DNA of 42,774 nucleotides from an uncultured Chloroflexota bacterium. GTDB lineage: Bacteria > Chloroflexota > Dehalococcoidia > UBA2979. The notes under the pieces are model-generated. The model saw only the letters and a program-made list of their open reading frames with translations, was not told where the DNA came from and did not search any database. Position numbers and translations under genes: made by a program. The stretch lies in assembly GCA_903917615.1 (NCBI GenBank), contig CAIXBH010000213.1, positions 1-42,774 on the forward strand, written 5' to 3'. Positions 32,105-40,117 of this stretch are shown here, in pieces (position 1 is the first letter of the stretch; each line of letters opens with the position of its first letter).

Positions 32105-32150
32105 TCGACGGTCGCGAGACCTCTGGTACAATGTTGACCGGATTGGTCGA
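32105..32150 (+). promoter_or_regulatory. Rrf2 gene promoter and possible operator
   Basis: TACAAT at 32127-32132 is a good -10 box, with a weak -35 (TCGACG, 32105-32110, spacer 16). Just downstream, TTGACC-GGAT-TGGTCGA (32134-32150) is an imperfect inverted repeat at the expected start of transcription. It could be the operator for autoregulation by the Rrf2 protein. Confidence 0.45.
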
Positions 32151-32218
32151 GAATAGTCCGTCATCCCTACCTCGGCGGGTGGGAATCGCGGGCGACAGGT
32201 TCAGAGGCGGGCTAGCGC

Positions 32219-32665
32219 ATGCTGCTCAGCACCAAGGGTGACTACGGCGTCCGCGCGATGATCGACCTCGCGAAGCACGAGGGCGAAGGCCCCGTGCAGC
32301 GCGCGGAGATTGCGCGCCGCCGTCAGATCCCCGAGTCCTACCTGGACCACCTGCTGGCGCAACTGCGCCGCGGCGGGTTCATCCGCAGCACCCGTGGCCC
32401 CGGCGGCGGACACGAGTTGGCGCGCCCGGCGGACCAGATCTGCCTCCTCGACCTGCTCGAGAGCCTTGAGGGGTCGTTGGCGCCGCTGCAGTGCGTCGAG
32501 AACCCGGCGGGGGGCCCGGAGGCGATCTGCGGGCAGGACTGGGTGTGGAAAGAGATCTACGACGACATGCGGGTCCGCCTCGCCGCCGTGTCGCTCGCCG
32601 ACCTCGTCGAGCATGAGCGCGATCACGAGCGTGAGCTGGTGACGTCCGCGCATTACGTGATCTAG
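32219..32665 (+). CDS. Rrf2-family transcriptional regulator
   Basis: The 148-residue protein has the Rrf2 winged helix (MLLSTKGDYGVRAMIDLAKH, with the recognition region IPESYLDHLLAQLRRGGFIR and GPGGGHELARP). C92 and C104 fall at the numbers of two of the three IscR cluster ligands, but residue 98 is Gly, so a standard IscR-type cluster is unlikely. It may sense cysteine or sulfide like CymR. It precedes cysK by 40 nt and likely controls the sulfur genes that follow. Confidence 0.88.
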   Translation: MLLSTKGDYGVRAMIDLAKHEGEGPVQRAEIARRRQIPESYLDHLLAQLRRGGFIRSTRGPGGGHELARPADQICLLDLLESLEGSLAPLQCVENPAGGPEAICGQDWVWKEIYDDMRVRLAAVSLADLVEHERDHERELVTSAHYVI

Positions 32666-32705
32666 CGATGACCCAGTTCGGGCGCACATCGCAGATGGAG
32701 CAGTC

Positions 32706-33641
32706 GTGGTAGCCGACCGTCAGCCGATCTCCAAGCCCGCCATCGCGGACTCCGTCCTCGACCTGATCGGGCGGACGCCGCTTGTGCGGCTCCACCGCGT
32801 GGCGCCGGACGGCGTTGAGATCCTCGCCAAGTTCGAGGCGTTCAACCCTGGCGGCTCAGTAAAGGACCGCATCGCAAAGGCCATGGTTGAGGCGGCCGAG
32901 GCCGCGGGGAAGATCCGTCCCGGCGACACGCTCGTCGAGCCGACCTCCGGCAACACCGGGATCGGGCTCGCGGTGGTCTGTGCGACCAAGGGCTACAAGC
33001 TCGTCCTGACGATGCCGGAGGACATGAGCGTGGAGCGGCGCCGGATGTTCGAGCGCTTCGGCGCCGACCTCGTGCTGACGCCCGCGATCGAGGGGATGAC
33101 CGGGGCGGTCTTCGCGGCGCAGGAGCTGGTCAAGAAGCATGGCTACTTCATGCCGCAGCAGTTCGATAACCCCGCGAACCCCGAGGTGCACCGCCTGACG
33201 ACCGGGCCGGAGATCCTCGCGGCGACCGAGGGCCGCCTCGACGCATTCGTCGCGGGCGTCGGCACCGGCGGTACCATCACCGGGGTCGGCGAGGTGCTGC
33301 GCGACGCGGGCATCGGCGTGCGGATCGTCGCGGTCGAGCCAGCGCGCGCTGCCGTGCTCCAGGGGGGCCGCGCGGGTATGCACGGCATCCAAGGCATCGG
33401 CGCGTCGTTTGTGCCCGGGGTGCTGAACCGGGACGTTTACGACGAGGTCATGAGCGTCCGCGACGAGGACGCCTTCGAGATGACGAAGCGGCTGGCGCGC
33501 GAGGAGGGGCTGCTGGTCGGCGTCTCCTCCGGGGCGAACGTGTGGGCCTCGATCGAGGTCGGCAAGCGCCTCGGGCCGGGCAAGCGGGTCGTCACGATCC
33601 TGCCGGACACGGGCGAACGCTACCTGAGCGTTGCGCTGTGA
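32706..33641 (+). CDS. cysK: Cysteine synthase (O-acetylserine sulfhydrylase-like)
   Basis: The 311-residue protein is a fold-type II PLP enzyme with the PLP-binding K53 in NPGGSVKDR, SGNTG (81-85), the Gly-rich loop GTGGTITG and the C-terminal ILPDTGERYLS. Those features match CysK. It combines an activated serine with sulfide or a sulfur donor to make cysteine. GTG at 32706 has GGAG about 8 nt upstream. The carrier gene at 33700 follows after 58 nt, suggesting carrier-fed activity, though that is not shown. Confidence 0.93.
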   Translation: MVADRQPISKPAIADSVLDLIGRTPLVRLHRVAPDGVEILAKFEAFNPGGSVKDRIAKAMVEAAEAAGKIRPGDTLVEPTSGNTGIGLAVVCATKGYKLVLTMPEDMSVERRRMFERFGADLVLTPAIEGMTGAVFAAQELVKKHGYFMPQQFDNPANPEVHRLTTGPEILAATEGRLDAFVAGVGTGGTITGVGEVLRDAGIGVRIVAVEPARAAVLQGGRAGMHGIQGIGASFVPGVLNRDVYDEVMSVRDEDAFEMTKRLAREEGLLVGVSSGANVWASIEVGKRLGPGKRVVTILPDTGERYLSVAL

Positions 33642-33699
33642 TCCGGCATCTGGAGATGTGGCGCTCAGGCGTGGCGAACGTGAACATGGGCGGGCCTCG

Positions 33700-33987
33700 A
33701 TGACTGTGAGCGTGTACATCCCCTCGCCGTTTCGCCGGATGACGGCGAACCACGAGTACGTGGAGGTCGAGGGCGGCAATGTGGGCGAGGTGTTGGATGC
33801 GGTGGAGCGGCAGTATCCGGGGTTCGGCGACCTTGTGTACGACCGCGAGCGGCACGTGCCGACGCACATCAACATCTATCTGAACAACCAGGAGATTCAC
33901 GACCTCGACGGCATCGCCACCACGGTGGCGGACGGCGATCAGGTAGCAGTGATCCCCGCACTCGCGGGTGGAGCGGAGCAACGATGA
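33700..33987 (+). CDS. ThiS/MoaD-like sulfur carrier protein 2
   Basis: The 95-residue protein has the same plan as carrier 1: MTVSVYIPSPFRRMTANHEY, NVGEVLDAVERQYPGF, HINIYLNNQEI and VAVIPALAGG. It ends GGAEQR, four residues past the Gly-Gly. Trimming is needed before MoeB could adenylate the Gly. Its stop overlaps the MoeB start (33984-33987). ATG at 33700; no clean ribosome site is seen. Confidence 0.92.
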   Translation: MTVSVYIPSPFRRMTANHEYVEVEGGNVGEVLDAVERQYPGFGDLVYDRERHVPTHINIYLNNQEIHDLDGIATTVADGDQVAVIPALAGGAEQR

Positions 33988-34853
33988 CGAACCAGCAAGC
34001 GAACCCGGACGCGCTGTCGCCCGAAGAGGTGATGCGCTACTCGCGTCACATCATCATGCCGCAGGTGGGCCCACAGGGTCAGCGGAAGCTGCGCAACGCA
34101 AAGGTACTCGTTGTCGGCGCGGGCGGCCTCGGCGGTCCCGTCGCGCTGTACCTCGCGCTTGCGGGGGTCGGCACGATCGGCATTACAGAGTTCGACACGG
34201 TCGACCTGTCGAACCTGCAGCGCCAGATCCTGCACCACACGTCGGACATCGGCCGGCCGAAGTTGCAGTCGGCGAAGGACACGATCGCCTCGCACAACCC
34301 GCACGTGAACGTCGTCGGTCACCCGATGCCGATCACGTCGGACAACGCGATGGACATCATTCCGCAGTACGACATCGTGGTGAACGGCGCGGACAACTTC
34401 GCGACGCGCTACCTCGTGAACGACGCGTGCTACCTCGCGGGGAAGACGCTCGTGGACGGCGCGATCCTGCTGTTCGACGGGCAGGCGACGGTCTACAAGC
34501 CGGGCTCCGGCTGCTACCGCTGCCTGTACCCGGATCCCCCGCCCCCGGGCCTCGTGCCCTCGTGCGCCGAGGCCGGCGTGCTGGGCGCGATCACGGGGCT
34601 CGTGGGCTCGATCCAGGCGACCGAGGTGTTCAAGCAGATCCTGGGCATCGGCAACTCGCTGGTGAACCGCTTGCTGCTCATCGACGCGCTGACGATGGAG
34701 TTCCGCACGATGAAGGTGCGGCGCGACCCGAGCTGCCCGCTGTGCGGCGACAACCCGACGGTGACCGAGTTGATCGACTACGACGCCTTCTGTGGCGCGC
34801 CGCCGCTGGTGATGCCGAATGGCGAGCTGGTGGGCGTCGGCGGGCACCACTGA
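33984..34853 (+). CDS. moeB: MoeB/ThiF-family adenylyltransferase
   Basis: The 289-residue protein is an E1-like enzyme that adenylates the C-terminal Gly of ThiS/MoaD carriers. It has VLVVGAGGLGGPVALYLALA (41-60), the ATP-binding DLSNLQRQILH and NGADNFATRY, and two CxxC zinc pairs (CYRC and CPLC). No rhodanese domain is fused, unlike MoeZ; the separate sulfurtransferase at 36316 may supply that function. It overlaps carrier 2 and is 80 nt before carrier 3, so a single E1 may serve all three carriers. Confidence 0.93.
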   Translation: MTNQQANPDALSPEEVMRYSRHIIMPQVGPQGQRKLRNAKVLVVGAGGLGGPVALYLALAGVGTIGITEFDTVDLSNLQRQILHHTSDIGRPKLQSAKDTIASHNPHVNVVGHPMPITSDNAMDIIPQYDIVVNGADNFATRYLVNDACYLAGKTLVDGAILLFDGQATVYKPGSGCYRCLYPDPPPPGLVPSCAEAGVLGAITGLVGSIQATEVFKQILGIGNSLVNRLLLIDALTMEFRTMKVRRDPSCPLCGDNPTVTELIDYDAFCGAPPLVMPNGELVGVGGHH

Positions 34854-34933
34854 TCGAGGCGTGACGCACGGACGAGGGCGCGCGGCGCGTCCTCGTGCCG
34901 GGCGCGGATCCACGGACGACGGAAGGAACAGGT

Positions 34934-35212
34934 ATGTCGGTGACTGTGAGCGTGACCTCGGTGATCCAGAGCGCCGTGAACGGGCAGCGCCAGTTCACGG
35001 CGGAGGGCGGCACCGTGGCGGAACTCATCGAGCACGTCGACCACGACTACCCCGGCTTCGCCGCGCGGATCATGGACGAGCGTGGCGAGCTGCTGCGCTT
35101 CGTGAACATCTACCTGAACGACGAGGATGTCCGCTACCTGAAGGGCAAGGAAACGCCGCTGTCCGACGGCGACGTGGTTTCCTTCCTCCCGGCCCTCGCC
35201 GGTGGGGCGTAG
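34934..35212 (+). CDS. ThiS/MoaD-like sulfur carrier protein 3
   Basis: The 92-residue protein matches the other carriers: MSVTVSVTSVIQSAVNGQRQ, ELIEHVDHDYPGFAARI, FVNIYLNDEDVRYL and VSFLPALAGG, with a single Ala after Gly-Gly. It corresponds best to CysO in mycobacteria because cysM follows. ATG at 34934 follows GGAAGGAACAGGT. Confidence 0.92.
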   Translation: MSVTVSVTSVIQSAVNGQRQFTAEGGTVAELIEHVDHDYPGFAARIMDERGELLRFVNIYLNDEDVRYLKGKETPLSDGDVVSFLPALAGGA

Positions 35213-35247
35213 CCCGAACTGTCCGATTCGATGACCTGTCGCGCGCT

Positions 35248-35294
35248 CCCCACCCCCACCCCAGCCCTCCCCCGTCCAGGGGGAGGGGGACAGA
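35248..35294. repeat. Short intergenic GC-rich repeat
   Basis: CTCCCCACCCCCACCCCAGC and CCTCCCCCGTCCAGGGGGAG make a small hairpin copy between carrier 3 and cysM. Confidence 0.55.
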
Positions 35295-35307
35295 GCGAGA
35301 GTCGTTC

Positions 35308-36243
35308 GTGAAATACGCGAGCCTGATCGATCTCATCGGCAACACGCCGCTCGTCGACATCTCGGTGATGTCGCCGAACCCGCGCGTGGAGATCTGGGCG
35401 AAGCTCGAGGGGCAGAACCCGTCGGGTTCCGTGAAGGATCGCATCGCGAAGTTCATGCTCGACGACGCCCAGCGCACCGGGAAGCTGCAGCCCGGCCAGA
35501 CCATCCTCGAGCCGACGTCGGGCAACACAGGCATCGCACTGGCGATGATCGGGCGGCTGCGGGGGCACCCCGTGAAGGTCGTCATGCCGGACGCGGTGTC
35601 GCAGGAGCGCGTGCTGCTCCTCGAGGCGTTCGGGGCGGAGATCATCTACTCGCAGGGCGACCTGGGCACGAACGGATCGGTGGCGAAGGCGCGCGAGGTC
35701 GCGGCGGAGCACCCGGACTGGTTCATGCCGTTCCAGTACGAGAACGAGGAGAACCCGCACGCGCACTACGAGACGACGGGTCCGGAGATCATCCGCGACC
35801 TGCCGACGGTGAGTGCGTTCGTCGCGGGCCTCGGCACGGGCGGCACGTTGACGGGCGTCGGGCGGCGGCTGAAGGAGCACAACCCGGCGATCCGCATCAT
35901 CGCGGCCGCACCGCACCCCGGCGATAACGTGCAGGGCCTGCGCGCGCTCGAGGACGGCTACATCCCGCCGGTCTTCGATGACCGCGTGCTCGACGGTCGC
36001 ATCGTCGTCGACTCCGCGACGTCGTTCGCGACGACGAAAGACCTCACGCAACGCACCGGCATCTTCGCGGGGGTGTCCGCTGGTGCTGCCGTGCGTGCCG
36101 CGCAACGCGCGGCGGAGCGCATGGAGTCCGGGCAAATCGTCTGTCTGCTCGCGGACGGCGGGTGGAAGTACCTGTCGACCGGCCTCTGGAGCCGCGATTA
36201 CGCGGACATCGCGGGCGCGGTCGCCGAGAAGATGTGGTGGTAG
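35308..36243 (+). CDS. cysM: CysM-type cysteine synthase (probable carrier-dependent)
   Basis: The 311-residue protein is a fold-type II PLP enzyme with K43 in NPSGSVKDR, SGNTG (71-75), GTGGTLTGVG and the distinctive WKYLSTG near the C-terminus, which is characteristic of mycobacterial CysM. That enzyme uses O-phosphoserine and the thiocarboxylate of CysO rather than O-acetylserine and sulfide. Here it follows a carrier gene, and a JAMM protease is nearby, as in M. tuberculosis (mec-cysO-cysM). GTG at 35308 has only a weak ribosome site (GAGAG). It is followed by the rhodanese gene 72 nt later. Confidence 0.9.
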   Translation: MKYASLIDLIGNTPLVDISVMSPNPRVEIWAKLEGQNPSGSVKDRIAKFMLDDAQRTGKLQPGQTILEPTSGNTGIALAMIGRLRGHPVKVVMPDAVSQERVLLLEAFGAEIIYSQGDLGTNGSVAKAREVAAEHPDWFMPFQYENEENPHAHYETTGPEIIRDLPTVSAFVAGLGTGGTLTGVGRRLKEHNPAIRIIAAAPHPGDNVQGLRALEDGYIPPVFDDRVLDGRIVVDSATSFATTKDLTQRTGIFAGVSAGAAVRAAQRAAERMESGQIVCLLADGGWKYLSTGLWSRDYADIAGAVAEKMWW

Positions 36244-36315
36244 CAATTCGTCCGCAACAGTGCGGGCGCACGCTCGGGTTCGTCGGTGGGCGAACGAACA
36301 GAAAGAAGTGACGCG

Positions 36316-37140
36316 ATGGTCGACAAGCTGGTCAGCGTGGAGTGGGTGGCGGAGCACGGCAACGACGCGAATGTGCGCCTTGTCGAGGTGGACGTGGACA
36401 CCGAGGCCTACGGCGAGGGACACCTCGCGGGCGCGGTGGGTTGGAACTGGACCACGCAGCTGCAGGATGGCGTCCGCCGCGACGTGATCTCGAAGGAGTC
36501 GCTCGAGGCGCTCCTCTCGAAGTCCGGCATCGCGAACGACACGCACGTCGTGCTGTATGGGGACAACAACAACTGGTTCGCGGCGTACGCGCTGTGGATC
36601 CTCGAGCTGTACGGGCACGAGAACGTCTCGCTGATGAACGGTGGGCGCGTGAAGTGGCTCGCGGACCAGCGGCCGATGACGCCGGCGGTGCCGACGGTCG
36701 CCGCGACGAGCTACGTGGCGAAGGACGCCAACCCGGCGCTGCGCGCGAAGCGCGACGAGGTGCTGCGCGCGGTGGGCGGCGTGGCCACGCAGCTGGTCGA
36801 CGTGCGGAGCCCCGCGGAGTTCTCGGGCGAGGTCATTGCGCCTCCGGGCATGACCGAGACGGCGCAGCGCGGCGGTCACATCCCCGGCGCGAAGAACATC
36901 CCGTGGGCGCGCGCGGTGAACGAGGACGGCACGTTCCGTTCGCCTGAGGAGCTGAAGACGCTGTACACGGGCGCGGGCGTCAAAGAGAACGCGCCGACCA
37001 TCGCCTACTGCCGCATCGGCGAGCGGTCGAGCCACACGTGGTTCGTCCTGAAGTATCTGCTGGGCTTCCAGGACGTGAAGAACTACGACGGTTCGTGGAC
37101 CGAGTACGGCTCGCTGATCGACGTGCCGATCGAGAAATAG
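36316..37140 (+). CDS. Thiosulfate sulfurtransferase (rhodanese), two-domain
   Basis: The 274-residue protein has two rhodanese domains, the N-terminal one inactive (VEVDVDTEAYGEGHLAGAVG) and the C-terminal one with catalytic C232 in YCRIGERSSH. The CRIGERS loop matches SseA/CysA-type thiosulfate sulfurtransferases. It could transfer sulfur to the carrier-adenylates, the role played by the rhodanese domain of MoeZ. ATG at 36316. Confidence 0.92.
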   Translation: MVDKLVSVEWVAEHGNDANVRLVEVDVDTEAYGEGHLAGAVGWNWTTQLQDGVRRDVISKESLEALLSKSGIANDTHVVLYGDNNNWFAAYALWILELYGHENVSLMNGGRVKWLADQRPMTPAVPTVAATSYVAKDANPALRAKRDEVLRAVGGVATQLVDVRSPAEFSGEVIAPPGMTETAQRGGHIPGAKNIPWARAVNEDGTFRSPEELKTLYTGAGVKENAPTIAYCRIGERSSHTWFVLKYLLGFQDVKNYDGSWTEYGSLIDVPIEK

Positions 37141-37181
37141 CCCGGCTCCCGGCGGCGCCGGAGTCGCGGACGAGGTATGTC

Positions 37182-37595
37182 ATGACCATCGAGGATCGCA
37201 GCGGCGCGCTGGAGCAGGCTCTGCTTCGGCGCGCGCTCGCGGCATCCTCGTCGGCGGACGCGGCCTCGAAGATGCACCTGCGGTTCCGCGCCGAGGTGGT
37301 GGACCGCTACCGCTCGATGCCCGGGTTCGAGTTGAAGCGCACGCGGACGGTTGGGCGCGTCGCTCGTGCCAACCGCTGGTCGCTCGACATGGGCATCGTC
37401 GATGACGAGGACGCGCCGGCGACCGGGTCTGAAGTGCACGTGACGCTCGAGGATCTGCGGCTCCGTCTGCCGGACGAGGAGCGCCCCCACTGGATCGCGC
37501 ACCTCGTACCGCAACCGTTGAGCGCGAACTTCCTGCAGATGAAGATGTCCGCGGGAGCTTGCATCGACGATGGCGAGACGGTGACCTGGGCCTAG
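37182..37595 (+). CDS. Unknown protein within the sulfur cluster, 137 aa
   Basis: I do not recognise a family. It is soluble, starts MTIEDRSGALEQALLRRALA, and has a beta-rich centre (FELKRTRTVGRVARANRWSL, SEVHVTLEDLRLRL) with one Cys near the end (SAGACIDDG). Located between the rhodanese and the JAMM protease (66 nt before the latter), it is a candidate carrier partner. ATG at 37182 follows GAGG. Confidence 0.7.
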   Translation: MTIEDRSGALEQALLRRALAASSSADAASKMHLRFRAEVVDRYRSMPGFELKRTRTVGRVARANRWSLDMGIVDDEDAPATGSEVHVTLEDLRLRLPDEERPHWIAHLVPQPLSANFLQMKMSAGACIDDGETVTWA

Positions 37596-37661
37596 CCCGC
37601 AGCGCAGTCCGCGTGGCCGCGAGGCGCGCGTCCGGCATTCGGATCTGGAGAGGTGGCGCGC

Positions 37662-38114
37662 ATGACGCGGATTCCCCGCGCAGTCGTCGATGAGATGGTC
37701 GCGCACGCGCGCGAGGGCCTGCCGAACGAGGTGTGCGGGATGGTCCACGCGAAGGACGGCGCCGCGACTGAGGTATTCCGCGTCACCAATACCGCCGCGA
37801 GCCCGTATCGCTACGAGATGCACCCGCTGGAGATGATGCGGCTCGAGTCGCGACGCGACGAGACCGGCGAGACGCTGTTCGCGATCTACCACTCGCACGT
37901 GGCATCGCAGGCGAAGCCGTCGCCCACGGACGTGCGCAACGCGTTCTTCCCGCCCGGCGAGGTGTCGCAGCCGCCGATGTTCCCCGGCACGTTCTACATC
38001 CTCGTCTCGCTCGCGGAGGAGCCGCCTGTCGTACGCGCATGGCGGGTGCACTCCGCCGCCGACGTCGATGCCGCGATCGCGGCGCTCGAGGAAGAGCCGA
38101 TCGAGGTCGTGTAG
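37662..38114 (+). CDS. JAMM/MPN metalloprotease (Mec-like)
   Basis: The 150-residue protein has the JAMM zinc motif: E23 in NEVCGMV, and H77, H79, S87, D90 in YHSHVASQAKPSPTD (HxHx7Sx2D). In mycobacteria Mec releases cysteine from CysO-cysteine. Relatives HcyD and QbsD trim residues from carrier C-termini. Here all three carriers have extra residues after Gly-Gly, so a trimming role, or both, is likely. ATG at 37662 follows GGAGAGGT. folP starts on its stop codon. Confidence 0.92.
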   Translation: MTRIPRAVVDEMVAHAREGLPNEVCGMVHAKDGAATEVFRVTNTAASPYRYEMHPLEMMRLESRRDETGETLFAIYHSHVASQAKPSPTDVRNAFFPPGEVSQPPMFPGTFYILVSLAEEPPVVRAWRVHSAADVDAAIAALEEEPIEVV

Positions 38115-38953
38115 TGCCCGATCATCCGGCGCCCCTGGAGATCGGCGGCGTGCGCTTCGAGTGGGGCGCGCGCACGTTCATCATGGGGATCATCAACGCG
38201 ACACCCGACTCGTTCTCGGGCGACGGCGTGGTTGATCCTGCTGCGGCTGCCCGGCGCGCGCTCGCGATGGTCGAGGCGGGCGCGGACATCATCGATATCG
38301 GCGCGGAGTCCACGCGGCCCGACTTCCCCGCGGTAGACGCGGACGCGGAGTGGGCGCGGCTGGAGCTCGTGCTCGGGGCCGTGCGCCGCGCGGTGCCCGG
38401 CACCCCGATCAGCGTCGACACGTCGAAGGCCGAGGTGGCAGCGCGCGCAGTCGCAGCGGGTGCCGATGCGATCAACGACGTGCGTGGACTGCTCGGTGAC
38501 CCCGCGATGGCAGCCGCGGTCGCAGAGGCGGGCGTGCCAGCGATCCTGATGCACAACCAGCGCGACCGCACCTTTGGCGGCGACGTGATCGCGGACGTGC
38601 GCGCCGGACTCGCAGCGAGCGTCGCGGCCGCGGTCGCCGCCGGCTTGCGCCGCGAGTCACTGATCCTCGATCCGGGCTTCGGGTTCGGGTGGGGACCCGT
38701 GCAGAGTCTCGCGATGTTGCGCCGGCTCGGCGAGCTGCGCGACCTCGGTCTGCCGCTGCTGATCGGGACGTCGAGGAAGAGCGCGATCGGCTACGTCATT
38801 GACCGGCCGCCGCAGGAACGGTTGTGGGGCACGGCCGCGACCGTTGCGCTCGCGATCCAGCAGGGCGTGGACATCGTGCGCGTGCATGACGTCGAGGAGA
38901 TGACGCAGGTTGCGCGTGTGGCCGATGCCGTCGTGCGAGGGCTGGCGTCGTGA
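38114..38953 (+). CDS. folP: Dihydropteroate synthase FolP
   Basis: The 279-residue protein joins p-aminobenzoate to 6-hydroxymethyl-dihydropterin diphosphate in folate synthesis. It has FIMGIINATPDSFSGDG, IDIGAESTRP, ISVDTSK and LIGTSRKSAIG, the conserved substrate loops and the phosphate-binding region. GTG at 38114 overlaps the JAMM stop (TAGTG). folK follows after a short gap; folB is not between them. Confidence 0.95.
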   Translation: MPDHPAPLEIGGVRFEWGARTFIMGIINATPDSFSGDGVVDPAAAARRALAMVEAGADIIDIGAESTRPDFPAVDADAEWARLELVLGAVRRAVPGTPISVDTSKAEVAARAVAAGADAINDVRGLLGDPAMAAAVAEAGVPAILMHNQRDRTFGGDVIADVRAGLAASVAAAVAAGLRRESLILDPGFGFGWGPVQSLAMLRRLGELRDLGLPLLIGTSRKSAIGYVIDRPPQERLWGTAATVALAIQQGVDIVRVHDVEEMTQVARVADAVVRGLAS

Positions 38954-39014
38954 GCGTGAGATCGACGACTGCCACGGCGGCCCGAACGGTTCTGGGCTCG
39001 TGACGCATCCACGC

Positions 39015-39527
39015 ATGCGTGGCGTGGCGTTTGCGCTGGGCTCGAACCTCGGTGACCGGCGGGAGGCGTTGCGGCTCGCGCTCGAGGGGCTGCTGGACGG
39101 TGGCGTCGAGATCGAGCGGGTGTCGTCGCTCTACGAGACGCCGCCCTGGGGCGTCGAGGAGCAACCGGCGTTCCTGAACATCGCGGTCTGGACGCGGTCC
39201 GACCTCGACGCGCGTCGGCTTCTGGCGCTCGCCAAGCGCATCGAAGCGGCCGCCGGTCGCGACTTCGACGCGCCGCGCTGGGGACCGCGCCCCGTCGACG
39301 TCGACATCGCGCTGATCGAGGGCGAGGTCGTGGACGAGCCCGACCTCGTCGTGCCCCACGCGCTGCTTGCAGAGCGGTCGTTTGTCCTCGTGCCGCTCGC
39401 AGAGGTTGCGAGCGGGTTCATTCATCCGCGACTGGGGCGAACGCTCGCCGCGCTGCGTGACGCCCGCCCGCTCGCAGAGCGTCGCGCTGTGCGGCGGATC
39501 GAGGGACGCGGCTGGTACGAGGCCTGA
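39015..39527 (+). CDS. folK: HPPK (6-hydroxymethyl-dihydropterin pyrophosphokinase) FolK
   Basis: The 170-residue protein starts MRGVAFALGSNLGDRREALR, has VSSLYETPPWGVEEQPAFLN and RWGPRPVDVDIAL, and LVVPHALLAERSFVLVPL, the standard HPPK motifs. It makes the substrate of FolP by pyrophosphoryl transfer from ATP. Two starts are possible: ATG at 39015 or GTG at 39000, which would add five residues. No clear ribosome site decides between them. It lies 61 nt after folP. Confidence 0.95.
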   Translation: MRGVAFALGSNLGDRREALRLALEGLLDGGVEIERVSSLYETPPWGVEEQPAFLNIAVWTRSDLDARRLLALAKRIEAAAGRDFDAPRWGPRPVDVDIALIEGEVVDEPDLVVPHALLAERSFVLVPLAEVASGFIHPRLGRTLAALRDARPLAERRAVRRIEGRGWYEA

Positions 39528-39555
39528 GGCTCGGCATGGCGATGGTCGCCGGGGC

Positions 39556-39592
39556 AACTCCACCCTCCCCCGTCGAGGGGGCGGGGACGAAG
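39556..39592. repeat. Short GC-rich repeat hairpin after folK
   Basis: CTCCACCCTCCCCCGTCGAG and GGGGCGGGGA form a small copy of the hairpin module. It may also end transcription between folK and the convergent small gene. Confidence 0.55.
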
Positions 39593-39605
39593 CAGAGCGG
39601 AAGAA

Positions 39606-39839
39606 CTACTCGGCGTCGGACGGCGGGTAGTCGGCCGGCTGGTCCCAGTCCGTGGTCGCCATCGTGTAGCCGACCCAGAACGCGAGGCCTGATACAGCTG
39701 CGACGACGATGCCGATCGGGATCGCGATGGCGAGGTATGAGCGCCGCGTCGCCCCGATGAAGTAGAGCAGGAACTGCAGCCCTGCGGCCGCCATGATCGC
39801 CTGGCCGATCTGGCGCGATCGCTCCTGCGTCATCCCCAT
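39606..39839 (-). CDS. Small membrane protein, 77 aa
   Basis: The protein has two hydrophobic segments (AIMAAAGLQFLLYFIGA and LAIAIPIGIVVAAVSGLAFW) and an acidic tail. It starts one base after the Trm112-like stop (TGACATG at 39837-39843), so it is translated from the same operon. No family assigned. Confidence 0.72.
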   Translation of the reverse strand: MGMTQERSRQIGQAIMAAAGLQFLLYFIGATRRSYLAIAIPIGIVVAAVSGLAFWVGYTMATTDWDQPADYPPSDAE

Positions 39840-39840
39840 G

Positions 39841-40062
39841 TCAGTGCGCGCCCCCGGGCATCTGCGCCTCCTGCTCCATCGCGCGGCGCAGGTCCGGCGG
39901 GAGCAGGTTCGGAATGCCCTCGAGGATGGGGTAGGCCTCGCCGCAGGCGGTGCAGGTGAGGGTGCCGTCGACGATCTCGCCGGCGCTCTCGCGCGTGGTG
40001 ATGAGCGTCAGCGGACTCTTGCAGGCAGGGCAGGCAAGGATGTCGAGGAGGTCACGTCGCAT
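39841..40062 (-). CDS. Trm112/UPF0434-family zinc-ribbon protein
   Basis: The 73-residue protein is MRRDLLDILACPACKSPLTL followed by LTCTACGEAYPILEGIPNLL, the typical Trm112 layout with CxxC pairs. It may support a methyltransferase or act alone. ATG at 40062 precedes the small membrane gene by one nucleotide. Confidence 0.9.
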   Translation of the reverse strand: MRRDLLDILACPACKSPLTLITTRESAGEIVDGTLTCTACGEAYPILEGIPNLLPPDLRRAMEQEAQMPGGAH

Positions 40063-40117
40063 GCTTCGATCATAGGGAGCGCGGCGCAGGATGGGAAACG
40101 CGCGACGCGTGGGTCGC

